Below are positions 1 through 8,459 of a stretch of 64,000 nucleotides of DNA, piece by piece; position 1 is the stretch's first letter, and each line of letters starts with the position of its first letter. A model generated the notes under the pieces. The model made no database searches, had not been told where the DNA came from, and worked only from the letters and a program-made list of their open reading frames with translations. The position numbers were made by a program, and so were the translations under genes. The stretch comes from Marine Group I thaumarchaeote (GTDB lineage: Archaea > Thermoproteota > Nitrososphaeria > Nitrososphaerales > Nitrosopumilaceae): NCBI GenBank assembly GCA_013390905.1, contig JACATG010000001.1:277300-341299 (forward strand). Direction: 5' to 3'.

Positions 1-409
1 GTTCAACTTGTTTTTTTATATTATCATATTTTTCTGTGATTTTATTTAGTTCTTGTTTCATTTTTAAAAGATTTTTTTCAGTTTTATTAAATTCGTTAAT
101 TGATTCTGAGTCTTTGATCTTCTCAAAATTTTTAATTTTATCTCTAATTTTTTTATATTCTAGGTGAACTGCGTCTAGTTCCATGTTTTTGTAATTAAGT
201 TCTTTTTTAACTAACATCAGGTTACTAACTATAGTATTGTATTCTTCTTTTACAGTATGGATCTTGTTTGTGATGATATCTAGTTCTTGTTTTTCACTAG
301 GATCATTTTGAATATTTTCTGCTTCTGTCTTAAGCTCTTCTTTTTGTTCACGTTCTTCGTTTTTTTCAGAAATCATCCCATCTACATTTCTTTTACTAAA
401 AAATCCCAT
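1..409 (-). CDS. Coiled-coil protein, 3' end cut off by the window edge
   Basis: The reading frame starts with ATG at 407-409 (MGFFSKRN) and runs open off the left edge, giving 136 visible residues. After about residue 15 the sequence is almost all Lys, Glu, Gln, Asn and Leu with heptad-like spacing, so it is a long coiled coil with no signal peptide or membrane segment. No catalytic motif is visible. It lies 36 bases downstream of the small membrane protein gene on the same strand and could be cotranscribed with it. A structural or scaffold role is only a guess; I do not recognise a named family. Confidence 0.75.
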   Translation of the reverse strand, partial: MGFFSKRNVDGMISEKNEEREQKEELKTEAENIQNDPSEKQELDIITNKIHTVKEEYNTIVSNLMLVKKELNYKNMELDAVHLEYKKIRDKIKNFEKIKDSESINEFNKTEKNLLKMKQELNKITEKYDNIKKQVE

Positions 410-445
410 ATCAATAACTGATATTCCCAAAAGATGAATCTTTCT

Positions 446-646
446 TTACTCTTGTTTAACCCTGTCTCTGAAAAATTTTAGGTAAAACCCAATTACACCG
501 ATTATTATTCCACCAAACAATGCCATTGTGCCTAATCCTGGCATTTCTGGGTAGATGTTTGGTGCAAGAAATAACAATAACGCACCTAAAATTATCAGGG
601 CAAATCCACCATTTTTTCTTGATCTGTTGTGTTCTCCATGAACCAT
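446..646 (-). CDS. Small two-helix membrane protein
   Basis: This 66-residue protein has a short basic N-terminus (HNRSRKNGG), a hydrophobic helix at about residues 15-29, a Pro/Gly turn, a second helix at about 41-56, and a basic tail (KFFRDRVKQE). The pattern fits a hairpin in the cytoplasmic membrane with both ends inside. It begins 2 bases after the lysS stop and is probably the last or next-to-last gene of an elp3-lysS operon. No family name can be given from sequence alone. Confidence 0.65.
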   Translation of the reverse strand: MVHGEHNRSRKNGGFALIILGALLLFLAPNIYPEMPGLGTMALFGGIIIGVIGFYLKFFRDRVKQE

Positions 647-648
647 GA

Positions 649-2235
649 TTATGTATACTCTGAAAGTGTTTTTGCTACTCGCTTTCTACCAATGTCAAAT
701 ATGAAAGGTCCTATTTTAGGCCCTTTTGTTGTTCCCAGAATTATTTGATATAATATTTTAAAGAAATCTTTTGGTTGCACATCATTTGATTTTGCAATTT
801 GGTATATTGTATTTTGAATGTCTTCTGGCTCTTCTTCTGAACCAAGCGTATCTACAAGTATCTTTAATGCCTTTTTTGCGGAATTATCTAAATCTACTTG
901 AATTTTTTCTTGCTGATCAAACTCATCTGAAAAGTTTCCTGCAAGCTCAATTAGTTTTTTAATTTCTGGTTCAGAATTTTTTATTACTCCATAATCAACT
1001 AATTTTTTCATTACTCTTTCTTCTCTGTTTTCTTTGAAGATCTTTGTTAATTCAATAAGTAATCTGTAGTTAACATGTATGCTTGATTGTTTTGGAGTAC
1101 TAAGGAGATTTACGTACTCATAGAGTCCTTTCAATTTTATCATCTTTGCTTGGTTGTCTATTTTGATTCTTCCAAAGTAAATATCTTCTAATTCATTATA
1201 TTCGTTCATTAACGATGGAATATCTTCAAATCCCAGCTCTCGTGCACCTGTAATTCTTTTGTATAATAATAATAAAATTGATTTTGGACTACCAAACTCT
1301 AGCCATTTTTGCGCAGTTATAACATTGCCCAATGATTTTGAAATCTTTTTTCCACCTTTATCCAAGAACATTTCATATTTTACATGATGAGGATGTGGGA
1401 ATCCCAAAATTTCATCCGCAACCCAATCATTTACTTTTACAGAATCCATTATGTCTTTTCCATATGCTTCAAATCTGATATCGAATGCTGACCATCTTGC
1501 TGCAAACTCTACTTTCCAAGCTAGTTTTCCAAGGTCCTTTGTGATGTCTGCTTCTCCCTCGTGACCACATCCTTTGATCATTTTTGAGCCAATTTCAGCA
1601 TCATGACATGTGTACTTTACTTTCTTTTCATCAGCAATGTATTCAGTAGATTCTGCTGTGTATAGGCGATTACAATTTGCGCAGACAGGGAAATATGGCA
1701 GATATTTTTGATATTTTTCCTGTCCTACTAATTCTGAAATTTTTTCTCCAATCTTTGTACTGTTTTGCAAGATTGTATGGATTTGCTCTTTTAGCAATCC
1801 TTGTTTGTAAGTGTCAACGGCTCTTCTAAACTCATACTTTATTCCAACCTTGTCAAGTCCATCTAAAAGAATACTACTCATATGCATGCCATATGATTCA
1901 TGGCATCCAAAAGGATCAGGAATTAATGATACTGGTTTCGCTAAGTGTTCTTCTAGAGATTCTGGAAATCCTTCTGGAATTTTTCGTAATCCATCTAGAT
2001 CATCTGAATAAGCAATCAGTTCTGATTTGTAACCAAAATTTTCTAATGCTAATTTAACTCCGTATGCTCTTACTGCATCTCCTAAACTTCCAATGTGTGG
2101 AATGCCTGATGCACCAAGACCACTTTCAACCCTAAGAATATCTAAACTTCTTCCAAGAGATTTTTCACGTTCAAGTAATTCACTAGATAGTTTGTCTATC
2201 CAAGTTCCCTTTCCAATAACTCCTTGCCCTGACAT
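649..2235 (-). CDS. lysS: Lysyl-tRNA synthetase, class I
   Basis: The 528-residue protein charges tRNA-Lys with lysine. It is the class I enzyme typical of archaea, not the class II form of most bacteria and eukaryotes. The HIGH-like signature reads HIGS near residue 47 and the KMSKS-like loop reads KISKSLG near residue 300. Between them lies a Cys cluster (CANC, then CHD and CGH) that probably binds zinc. The C-terminal half is the helical anticodon-binding domain. Length is normal for the family. The start MSGQGV follows the elp3 stop by 9 bases, so lysS and elp3 are very likely one operon of translation genes. Confidence 0.96.
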   Translation of the reverse strand: MSGQGVIGKGTWIDKLSSELLEREKSLGRSLDILRVESGLGASGIPHIGSLGDAVRAYGVKLALENFGYKSELIAYSDDLDGLRKIPEGFPESLEEHLAKPVSLIPDPFGCHESYGMHMSSILLDGLDKVGIKYEFRRAVDTYKQGLLKEQIHTILQNSTKIGEKISELVGQEKYQKYLPYFPVCANCNRLYTAESTEYIADEKKVKYTCHDAEIGSKMIKGCGHEGEADITKDLGKLAWKVEFAARWSAFDIRFEAYGKDIMDSVKVNDWVADEILGFPHPHHVKYEMFLDKGGKKISKSLGNVITAQKWLEFGSPKSILLLLYKRITGARELGFEDIPSLMNEYNELEDIYFGRIKIDNQAKMIKLKGLYEYVNLLSTPKQSSIHVNYRLLIELTKIFKENREERVMKKLVDYGVIKNSEPEIKKLIELAGNFSDEFDQQEKIQVDLDNSAKKALKILVDTLGSEEEPEDIQNTIYQIAKSNDVQPKDFFKILYQIILGTTKGPKIGPFIFDIGRKRVAKTLSEYT

Positions 2236-2244
2236 TTCTATTCA

Positions 2245-3831
2245 CTAGTTCAATATTTTGGACATATATGGTCCATATAACGAATACCCCAACTTTTGAT
2301 AATACTCTCTTGTACCAATTGCACTAATTACTAAAATTTTCTTTGCATCGAACTCTTCTTTGGAAATTTTTTCTGCTTCTCTCATCATATTTTTTCCTAG
2401 TCCTGAATGCTGAACCTCATTTTCTTCTTTTTCTCCAATCTTCAATGATTTTCCATAGACATGAATCTCTCTTACAATACAAGTGTCTTGTTGTATCTCA
2501 TCTCTGTGAGCATTAACACTTGGTTTTCTTAATCTCAAAAATCCGTAAATAGATTCATTTTTGTCCTCATAAGACAAGAACACTTCTTTTCCATCTGAGG
2601 AATCATAATCTATTCTGTTTAATTTCACATCTTTCCCATCTGATTTTCTGTTAGACAAACCTACTTCTCTACATCTGATACACCTACATGAAAGCCCTTG
2701 TCTAGCTAAATTCTGATGGACAATTTGTCTTAGATTGCCTGATTTTGGCCCCGCAATGATCTCACCTGGAGAAATTTCCCTCTGTACACGCATGATTCTG
2801 ACCCATTTTGGAACATTCTTTTTTGCTTCTGTTAACACCTTGATCATGTCTTCATCAGAATATGGAATGTATTTTCCTTGTTTGTAGTCCTCATAAAGTG
2901 GGGTGTTTTCAATTACTAACGATGGATAAATCTTCAACATGTCTGGACGTAGATCTGAATCAGAAAACAGTTTTTTAAAATCTGTAATGTCATCTTCTGG
3001 AGTCATTGTTGGCAAACCTGGCATCATATGTGCAACAATTTTGTAACCTGCATCTTTTGAAATTTGAAATGATTCTATTACGTCATTATAGTTGTGACCC
3101 CTGTTAACTATTTTATAAACTCGTTCTTGTAATGATTGAACACCAATCTCTATTCTTGTGATTCCATAGTTTAACATTAAATCCACATGTTCTTTCTTAC
3201 AATAGTCTGGTTTTGTTTCAATTGTGAATCCTACATTTCTAATCGTTGCATGTTCATTATTTGATTTAGCTTCTTGCAAATCTTTTGAATCTGTTCCGTT
3301 CAGAGCATCATAACATGATTTGATAAAATTTTCTTGATAGTCTTTTGGCATAAAGAGAAAAGTACCCCCAACAATTACAATCTCCATTTTAGATGTGTCA
3401 TGTCCAAATGCAATCAACTTGTCAATCTTTGATGTGATTTGTAATTTAGGATCATAATCATTCCCAATTGCGTTAAGTGTAGATGGTTCTTTTCCCGTGT
3501 AACTGTTTGGAGTATTAAATTCAATTCCTCCTGGACAATATGTACATCTGCCATGTGGACATGCATATGGTTTTGGCATGAGTGCAACCACCGCTACCCC
3601 GGATGCAGTTTTAACTGGCTTTTTCAACAAAACTTTTCTTAATTTATTAAAATCAGAGTCTTTTACCATTGATAAAATCTCATAATTCCTGGGAATTCTT
3701 TCAAGTGAGTATTTGGCACAGATTTTTATGATTTCTTGTTTTACTTGCTTTTTGCTAGGCTCGTTAATTGTCAGCAAATTCTGAGTGATCTCACTACATG
3801 CTTTGGAAAATACAGAATCTAGTTTACTCAT
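2245..3831 (-). CDS. elp3: tRNA uridine(34) acetyltransferase, Elp3 family
   Basis: Archaeal Elp3 works without the other Elongator subunits and builds the carboxymethyl group on wobble uridine 34 of tRNAs from acetyl-CoA. The radical SAM cluster motif is visible as CPHGRCTYC near residue 95, followed by PGG. The radical SAM barrel covers roughly residues 80-370, with a zinc-binding Cys group (CRCIRC) near residue 390. The last 150 residues are a GNAT acetyltransferase domain containing GLGKNMM (acetyl-CoA loop) and a final YYQKLGY motif. Length 528 is typical. It is the first gene of the leftward pair with lysS. Confidence 0.96.
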   Translation of the reverse strand: MSKLDSVFSKACSEITQNLLTINEPSKKQVKQEIIKICAKYSLERIPRNYEILSMVKDSDFNKLRKVLLKKPVKTASGVAVVALMPKPYACPHGRCTYCPGGIEFNTPNSYTGKEPSTLNAIGNDYDPKLQITSKIDKLIAFGHDTSKMEIVIVGGTFLFMPKDYQENFIKSCYDALNGTDSKDLQEAKSNNEHATIRNVGFTIETKPDYCKKEHVDLMLNYGITRIEIGVQSLQERVYKIVNRGHNYNDVIESFQISKDAGYKIVAHMMPGLPTMTPEDDITDFKKLFSDSDLRPDMLKIYPSLVIENTPLYEDYKQGKYIPYSDEDMIKVLTEAKKNVPKWVRIMRVQREISPGEIIAGPKSGNLRQIVHQNLARQGLSCRCIRCREVGLSNRKSDGKDVKLNRIDYDSSDGKEVFLSYEDKNESIYGFLRLRKPSVNAHRDEIQQDTCIVREIHVYGKSLKIGEKEENEVQHSGLGKNMMREAEKISKEEFDAKKILVISAIGTREYYQKLGYSLYGPYMSKILN

Positions 3832-3887
3832 GAACTCTCATACTGATTTGGACATAAATTCGTTAAATAACTTGGCTTACTTGAAAT

Positions 3888-4199
3888 CTATCTTCGCATG
3901 CTCGTCTTTCTCTTAGCTTTAGTTCTTCTAGCTGGTTTTCTCTTTACAGTTCTTCTAGCTGGTTTTCTCTTTACAGTTCTTCTAGCTGGTTTTCTCTTTA
4001 CAGTTCTTCTAGCTGGTTTTCTCTTTACAGTTCTTCTAGCTGGTTTTCTCTTTACAGTTCTTCTAACTGTCTTTCTTTTGGTTGATTTTCTCCCAATGCT
4101 TCTTTTCATAATTTTTAATTCGTTTAACTCTCCTTGAATTTCTTTGATCGTTGCAAGCATATTTGTTATGAATGCATCATTGTTAGTTTCAGTTGACAT
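3888..4199 (-). CDS. Basic KPARRTVKR-repeat protein, histone H1-like tail
   Basis: The N-terminal 40 residues form a short helical, mixed-charge segment (about NNDAFITNMLATIKEIQGEL). The rest is a Lys/Arg/Ala/Pro/Thr tail in which the nonapeptide KRKPARRTV is repeated five times. Such tails resemble linker histone H1 and bacterial HU-tail proteins and bind nucleic acid non-specifically, so compaction of DNA or RNA binding is the likely role. I chose the ATG at 4197-4199 (MSTET) over an upstream ATG at 4214, because a TATA-like GTATAAAAAAA sits at about 4214-4226 and would overlap the longer form. Confidence 0.8.
   Translation of the reverse strand: MSTETNNDAFITNMLATIKEIQGELNELKIMKRSIGRKSTKRKTVRRTVKRKPARRTVKRKPARRTVKRKPARRTVKRKPARRTVKRKPARRTKAKRKTSMRR
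3921..4055. repeat. Five exact tandem copies of a 27-bp unit
   Basis: Units begin at 3921, 3948, 3975, 4002 and 4029 and are identical in every base. A sixth, degenerate copy follows at 4056. The unit length is nine codons, so copy number can change without breaking the frame of the basic protein it encodes. Exact DNA identity, not only protein identity, points to recent expansion by slippage or unequal recombination. Confidence 0.97.
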
Positions 4200-4328
4200 A
4201 TCTTGGCATTTCAATTTTTTTATACAATTTAAGACTATATGACTTGTATTTTGAACATCTAAACATTCATTAAATTTACAATTTTTTGGTACTAGATCAT
4301 TATAATAAATTCAAAAATTATAATGATT

Positions 4329-4628
4329 CTATACTTTATAGAAAAAGTGTATGTCTGAAAAACTTTTTTTGATCTCATCTGTACGTAATTCAACCATTTC
4401 TGTCATTTCCGTCAAATCTTCATTTGCAGGAAGTTTACCATATTTTGCAATATAATATCCAAGAGTTATTCCAATTACTACGCCCGCTTTGTGACCATAC
4501 TTGAAATCATCCTCAGAGTTGAACTTCCAATGTTCCTTCTCACATTCATGTGTTTGAATACCATGAGGAATGAGGCATTCATCAATCAACGAACTTATTT
4601 TCATTTTGAATTCTTTCTCTAACACCAT
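4329..4628 (-). CDS. Conserved hypothetical protein, 99 aa
   Basis: This is a soluble-looking protein of 99 residues with Cys, His and Glu scattered in the first half (DECLIP, HECEKEHW) and one moderately hydrophobic stretch in the middle (AGVVIGITLGYYIAKYG) that may be a buried or membrane-associated helix. An internal ATG at residue 9 (MKISSL) is an alternative start. It stands alone between the KPARR-repeat gene and the anion carrier, all on the minus strand. I do not recognise the family. Confidence 0.65.
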   Translation of the reverse strand: MVLEKEFKMKISSLIDECLIPHGIQTHECEKEHWKFNSEDDFKYGHKAGVVIGITLGYYIAKYGKLPANEDLTEMTEMVELRTDEIKKSFSDIHFFYKV

Positions 4629-4670
4629 ACTCTATACCTCATTATGTCAAATAAAAAGCCAAAGAAATTG

Positions 4671-6083
4671 TTATACATTTAGCATCAATCTTACCAAATA
4701 TACTCCTGTGCCAATTGCTGTTGTTGCAATCATGAATGGCATTCCTTTTTTGATGAAATCTCTGAACGCCATGTGATAACCGTGCCTTTCAAGAAGTGCA
4801 ATAGCAACAAGATTTGCGCTAGCACCAATTAATGTTCCATTCCCTCCAAAATCTGCACCTATTGCTAAAGCATACCACAAAGGATTGAAATCAAGAGGTT
4901 CTAAGTAACTTGCAATGTTTGGGTCTAGTGAAATGTTTTCAATAATCGGAATCATTGTGGCAGTATAAGGTATATTGTCAACAAATGCTGAAGCAAATGC
5001 TGATGACCATATAATCATGACCGCCGTTGCTGCAAAATCACCTCCAGTAGCTGTAACTATTTGATGTGCAAAGAGTTCCAACGCTCCTGTTAATTCAACA
5101 CCTGATACAATAATGAATAATCCTGCGAAAAACATCAGGGTAGGCCATTCTACATGAGTAAATGATTTTGCTGGATTAATTCTTGTAATAACCAAAAGAA
5201 TTGCAGCTCCTGCTAGAGCAATAATGGATACTTCCAAATCCAAAGTTCCATGGAACATAAATGCAATAACTACTCCGATAAGAACCAGCGCACTTTTTTT
5301 GAGTAGTGCAAAATCTTTGATTTCCTTTTTTTCATCAATTTGCATTAATTTCTCAACATTCTCTGGCTTTTGTTTAAGGTCTTTTCTAAACAAGATTTTA
5401 AGAATCACTAATGATGCTAAAAATGTGATAATAACTTCTGGAGTCATGTGGTATGCAAAACTCATAAAATCAAGATTTGCAGCAGATGCAATCATGATGT
5501 TGGGAGGATCACCAATGAGCGTAGCTGCACCGCCAATGTTTGATGCAAAAATTTCAGCAAGAATTATAGATATGGGATTTATGTTCAGAACTCTTGCAAC
5601 AGAAATGGTTACAGGAACCATTAGAAGAATCATAGTAACATTGTCCAAAAATGCAGAACCAACTGCTGTAATAACTGACAACAATAACATAAGCTTCCAT
5701 ACATTTCCCTTGGCCAGTTTTGCTGCCTTAATTCCAATATACTGGAAAATTCCTGTCTCTCCAAGAATTCCAACAATTATCATCATTCCTAAAAGTAATC
5801 CAATTGTGTTGAAATCAATGGAGCCAATTACAAAGTCAAGAGTGTCATGTGCAGGAATTAGACCCGTGTAAATTAGAACAATGACAATAATTAGTGCGCC
5901 AATCATCGCAAGTGCTGTTCTGTGTATCACTTCAGTGACCAAAATCACATAAATTCCCATCAAAACTGACATGGTCATCGCCATTGCAACTGTAAACTCT
6001 AACCCAATCATTTGAGGTAATGTAAACATCATAACGACTACACCAACAAGTGTGATTCCAATTATTGGCATAATTTTCTGCAA
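4671..6083 (-). CDS. ArsB/NhaD (IT superfamily) membrane carrier
   Basis: The 470-residue protein has about 11-12 membrane helices and belongs to the ion-transporter superfamily that includes ArsB, NhaD and the citrate/dicarboxylate carriers. The inverted repeat of that fold is plain: the first half has FLDNVTMILLM and GGAATLIGDPPN, the second has FVDNIPYTATM and GGNGTLIGASAN. The Asp-Asn pairs and the Gly-Thr loops form the ion or substrate site. Archaeal members are usually called Na+/H+ antiporters or arsenite/anion permeases; sequence alone does not decide. No arsR-like gene adjoins it, which argues mildly against arsenite efflux. Confidence 0.88.
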   Translation of the reverse strand: MQKIMPIIGITLVGVVVMMFTLPQMIGLEFTVAMAMTMSVLMGIYVILVTEVIHRTALAMIGALIIVIVLIYTGLIPAHDTLDFVIGSIDFNTIGLLLGMMIIVGILGETGIFQYIGIKAAKLAKGNVWKLMLLLSVITAVGSAFLDNVTMILLMVPVTISVARVLNINPISIILAEIFASNIGGAATLIGDPPNIMIASAANLDFMSFAYHMTPEVIITFLASLVILKILFRKDLKQKPENVEKLMQIDEKKEIKDFALLKKSALVLIGVVIAFMFHGTLDLEVSIIALAGAAILLVITRINPAKSFTHVEWPTLMFFAGLFIIVSGVELTGALELFAHQIVTATGGDFAATAVMIIWSSAFASAFVDNIPYTATMIPIIENISLDPNIASYLEPLDFNPLWYALAIGADFGGNGTLIGASANLVAIALLERHGYHMAFRDFIKKGMPFMIATTAIGTGVYLVRLMLNV

Positions 6084-6118
6084 TCTAATTGACCAATTTT
6101 GATTAAGATTGAGCCTAT

Positions 6119-7141
6119 TTATGCTATTTTTTTAGAGTTTACAAAGACACCTTTCTTTTTACTCACATGACCAATTTCATATGTAGTCACTCTATGTCTT
6201 TTGAAAATTTTTCTTATTTTTTTAACTTCATTTTTTGGTGAGATCAAACAAAAACCAATACCCATGTTAAACGTCTTGTACATCTCTTCAGGTTTTACTC
6301 CTTGTTCTTCGATCAGACTCATAATGGGTGGAATTTTTGGTAATGCATCGATCTCGTACCCAATATTTTTTAGCCGTAGTAGTTTTGTGAATGAACCGCC
6401 AGTGATATGAGCTAAACCATTCACTTTGCATTTTTGATTTGCTTCTAAAACTGGTTTTACATAAATTTCTGTAGGAGTAAGCAATGCATTCCCTAATACA
6501 CCAACTCCTTTGATCTTGTCTTTCAAAGAATATTTTGTTAACAAAGCTTTTCTTGCAAGTGAATAACCATTTGAATGGATCCCAGAACTTTTTACACCAA
6601 TTATGACATCACCTGATTTTATTTTATTCCCTAAAACTAATTCTTTTTTTGAAACTAATCCTAAAACCATTCCAGCTAAATCAAATGAAAATCCTTTACC
6701 TGAAATTAAATCCGGCATAATTGCAGTTTCTCCTCCTACAATTGGCACTGCTGCTTTTTTTGCACCTTTTACCAAGCCCTCTACAATTTTTTTAAATAAT
6801 TTTTTATCATTTTTGTTTGCAGCAATATAATCTACAAATGAGATTGGCGTTGCACCAATACAGATCATGTCATTAACATTCATTGCAACACAATCAATTC
6901 CTATTGTATCATATTTTTTCATCATATTTGCAATTACTACTTTAGTTCCTACACCATCTGTGTGTGTAGCCAAAAGTTTTCCACCTGGAATCTCTACAAT
7001 TCCTGCATAATGCCCAAATCCGTGTGTTATCTTTGCTTTTTTCTGAATTTTGTGAGTTGATACAATTAATTTACCAATTGCTGCCTGGCTTTGTTTAATT
7101 TTAGATATGTCTACGCCTGCCTTTTTGTAAGTCAGAGCCAT
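6119..7141 (-). CDS. purM: Phosphoribosylformylglycinamidine cyclo-ligase
   Basis: PurM (AIR synthetase) closes the imidazole ring in the fifth step of purine synthesis, turning FGAM and ATP into AIR. The 340-residue protein starts MALTYKKAGVD, matching the usual PurM start. It carries the substrate and Mg-ATP loops HFGHYAG-like (HGFGHYAG) and HTDGVGTK near residue 60, then VGGETA near 135 and the HSNGYSLAR segment near 190, with HITGGSF in the second half. It is normal in length. It lies 35 bases upstream of the carrier gene on the same strand; no other purine gene is nearby. Confidence 0.96.
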   Translation of the reverse strand: MALTYKKAGVDISKIKQSQAAIGKLIVSTHKIQKKAKITHGFGHYAGIVEIPGGKLLATHTDGVGTKVVIANMMKKYDTIGIDCVAMNVNDMICIGATPISFVDYIAANKNDKKLFKKIVEGLVKGAKKAAVPIVGGETAIMPDLISGKGFSFDLAGMVLGLVSKKELVLGNKIKSGDVIIGVKSSGIHSNGYSLARKALLTKYSLKDKIKGVGVLGNALLTPTEIYVKPVLEANQKCKVNGLAHITGGSFTKLLRLKNIGYEIDALPKIPPIMSLIEEQGVKPEEMYKTFNMGIGFCLISPKNEVKKIRKIFKRHRVTTYEIGHVSKKKGVFVNSKKIA

Positions 7142-7188
7142 AATTTGATGCGTTTGTGCTGTGAATAAGAATTTGCCTATTGTTTAGA

Positions 7189-7914
7189 TTACATGTACAT
7201 TCCAGATGTTTCTGCTCTATGTTCTACATATTTCTGAGACAGTTCCCCAAATTCTGAATTAATTCTCTCTTTATTTTCTTTAAGCTCTGTTGTGTCTATA
7301 TCCATTTCATAGAATCGATTCAATGCCTCAATCAGAGTTGCTGCCGCAGCAGAATCAGGTGCTGCCTTGTTTGCTTTTACCAATAGAGTTAAACCCTGAA
7401 TTTCTCTTACTAGACATTCGTTTAGTATACCTCCTGGAATGCCTGTGATAAATCCCTGAGGAATCACACTGATGTCTTTGTCTGCCATTGTTCTTACTAG
7501 ATCTTCTTCAGCTGCACAGTATGCCTTGTCATCATGTTCAGTACTTGCAACTCCATCAAGGATTACAATTTCTTTAGATCCTTTTTCTGCTGCCCAATCC
7601 AAAATTGATGAGACAAGACAGTAAAGTCCTTCCATCTTCAATGTTATCTCACAAATTATTGCACAGATTGTTCCGTCTTGGTTTGCATAAAATCTAAATG
7701 GATGACGTAATCTGCCTCTCATGAAAACTGTTGATGGGGGGAGATACTTTGATCTCATCACTCCAATCTGTTCCATTTTTAATTTTTCAATAATGTGATT
7801 AATTGCAACAGGACCAACAAGGCCTGCTCCGACAAAACCTGCAAAAATTATCGGATTCTTTAATTTTACTTTCTTTGTCTCAAAGACTTCTGCTTCAGGA
7901 AATTCTTTCTGCAC
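7189..7914 (-). CDS. PAC2 family protein (proteasome assembly chaperone-like)
   Basis: The 241-residue protein has the PAC2 fold pattern: a short N-terminal strand, the glycine-rich FAGFVGAGLVG segment near residue 30, a central ILDGVAS region, and a conserved GIPGGILNE stretch near residue 155. Eukaryotic PAC2 helps assemble proteasome alpha rings, and archaeal homologues are assumed to act similarly, though direct proof is limited. A final helical segment (residues 205-241) is rich in Glu. It is 22 bases downstream of the winged-helix regulator on the same strand, so the two are probably cotranscribed. Confidence 0.88.
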   Translation of the reverse strand: MQKEFPEAEVFETKKVKLKNPIIFAGFVGAGLVGPVAINHIIEKLKMEQIGVMRSKYLPPSTVFMRGRLRHPFRFYANQDGTICAIICEITLKMEGLYCLVSSILDWAAEKGSKEIVILDGVASTEHDDKAYCAAEEDLVRTMADKDISVIPQGFITGIPGGILNECLVREIQGLTLLVKANKAAPDSAAAATLIEALNRFYEMDIDTTELKENKERINSEFGELSQKYVEHRAETSGMYM

Positions 7915-7936
7915 AGTTTACGTCGATTTTTTCTGT

Positions 7937-8284
7937 CTAATTACCTTTATGAATAAAAAGATTCAACATGGTTCGTCCCTTGTCTGTAATTGAATAGATC
8001 ATATTTGGTCCTACTGGTTCTTTTCTGATAAAGTTGTAATCCACACACAAATGTAGATAATTCAGAAATGACTTTTTCATTCTGATCTTTGACTTTGAAT
8101 ACAAGTTTGTAAACGTCATAGGATTTGCTTTAAGCTGATACAACAACTTCAATAGAGATAGTGTACTGTAATCTCTCGTTCTTGCCTTTACTGCATCAAG
8201 TATCTGTTCACCTCTTTCTATGATGAAATCTTCGAATTGATCTGCCACTTCTAGCGGTACGTATGTTAGCCTTGTTCGCATCAT
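7937..8284 (-). CDS. Winged-helix DNA-binding protein, 115 aa
   Basis: This small protein has a helical N-terminus (residues 8-45), then a winged-helix domain ending in the wing YSITDKGRTMLNLF at the C-terminus, as in PadR/MarR-like archaeal regulators. No ligand-binding or zinc motif is visible. The gene starts with two consecutive ATG codons (8284 and 8281). The first lies inside a perfect 8+8 inverted repeat, so autoregulation is likely. The downstream gene encodes the PAC2 protein, 22 bases away. Confidence 0.82.
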   Translation of the reverse strand: MMRTRLTYVPLEVADQFEDFIIERGEQILDAVKARTRDYSTLSLLKLLYQLKANPMTFTNLYSKSKIRMKKSFLNYLHLCVDYNFIRKEPVGPNMIYSITDKGRTMLNLFIHKGN

Positions 8285-8301
8285 ACCGTATAGTACGGTA
8301 T
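8283..8301. promoter_or_regulatory. Perfect 19-bp palindrome over the winged-helix start codon
   Basis: ATACCGTA, spacer TAG, TACGGTAT: eight of eight bases pair. It covers the first ATG of the winged-helix gene and, since thaumarchaeal mRNAs are often leaderless, would cover the transcription start. An A/T-rich TATA-like stretch (TTAATAAAG on the minus strand) lies about 10-15 bases further upstream. An operator bound by the gene's own product is the simplest reading; this is inference. Confidence 0.6.
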
Positions 8302-8459
8302 ATTACTTTATTAATCTTTAACTTGAGTTTTGTTGATCAATCCAGATGATTTTTTTACACCTGAATTTCGATAGATAAGTTCAGGTTTATTGCAATTGTT
8401 AGGTTTGTGAATTTATAGTGAATAATCTCCTTTAAACTATCAAAATCTGAAAGTTCTTT

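Noticed and set aside
3921..4055. CRISPR array
   Set aside because: The repeats are directly adjacent with no spacers and are in frame within a gene.
3898..4137. Hydrophobic repeat protein on the plus strand (LLAGFLFTV units)
   Set aside because: It is the antisense of the KPARRTVKR repeat; the basic protein has a TATA-like box and a normal N-terminal domain.
5224..5871. Long plus-strand frame of 215 codons
   Set aside because: It is antisense to the ArsB/NhaD-type carrier, whose duplicated motifs confirm the minus strand.
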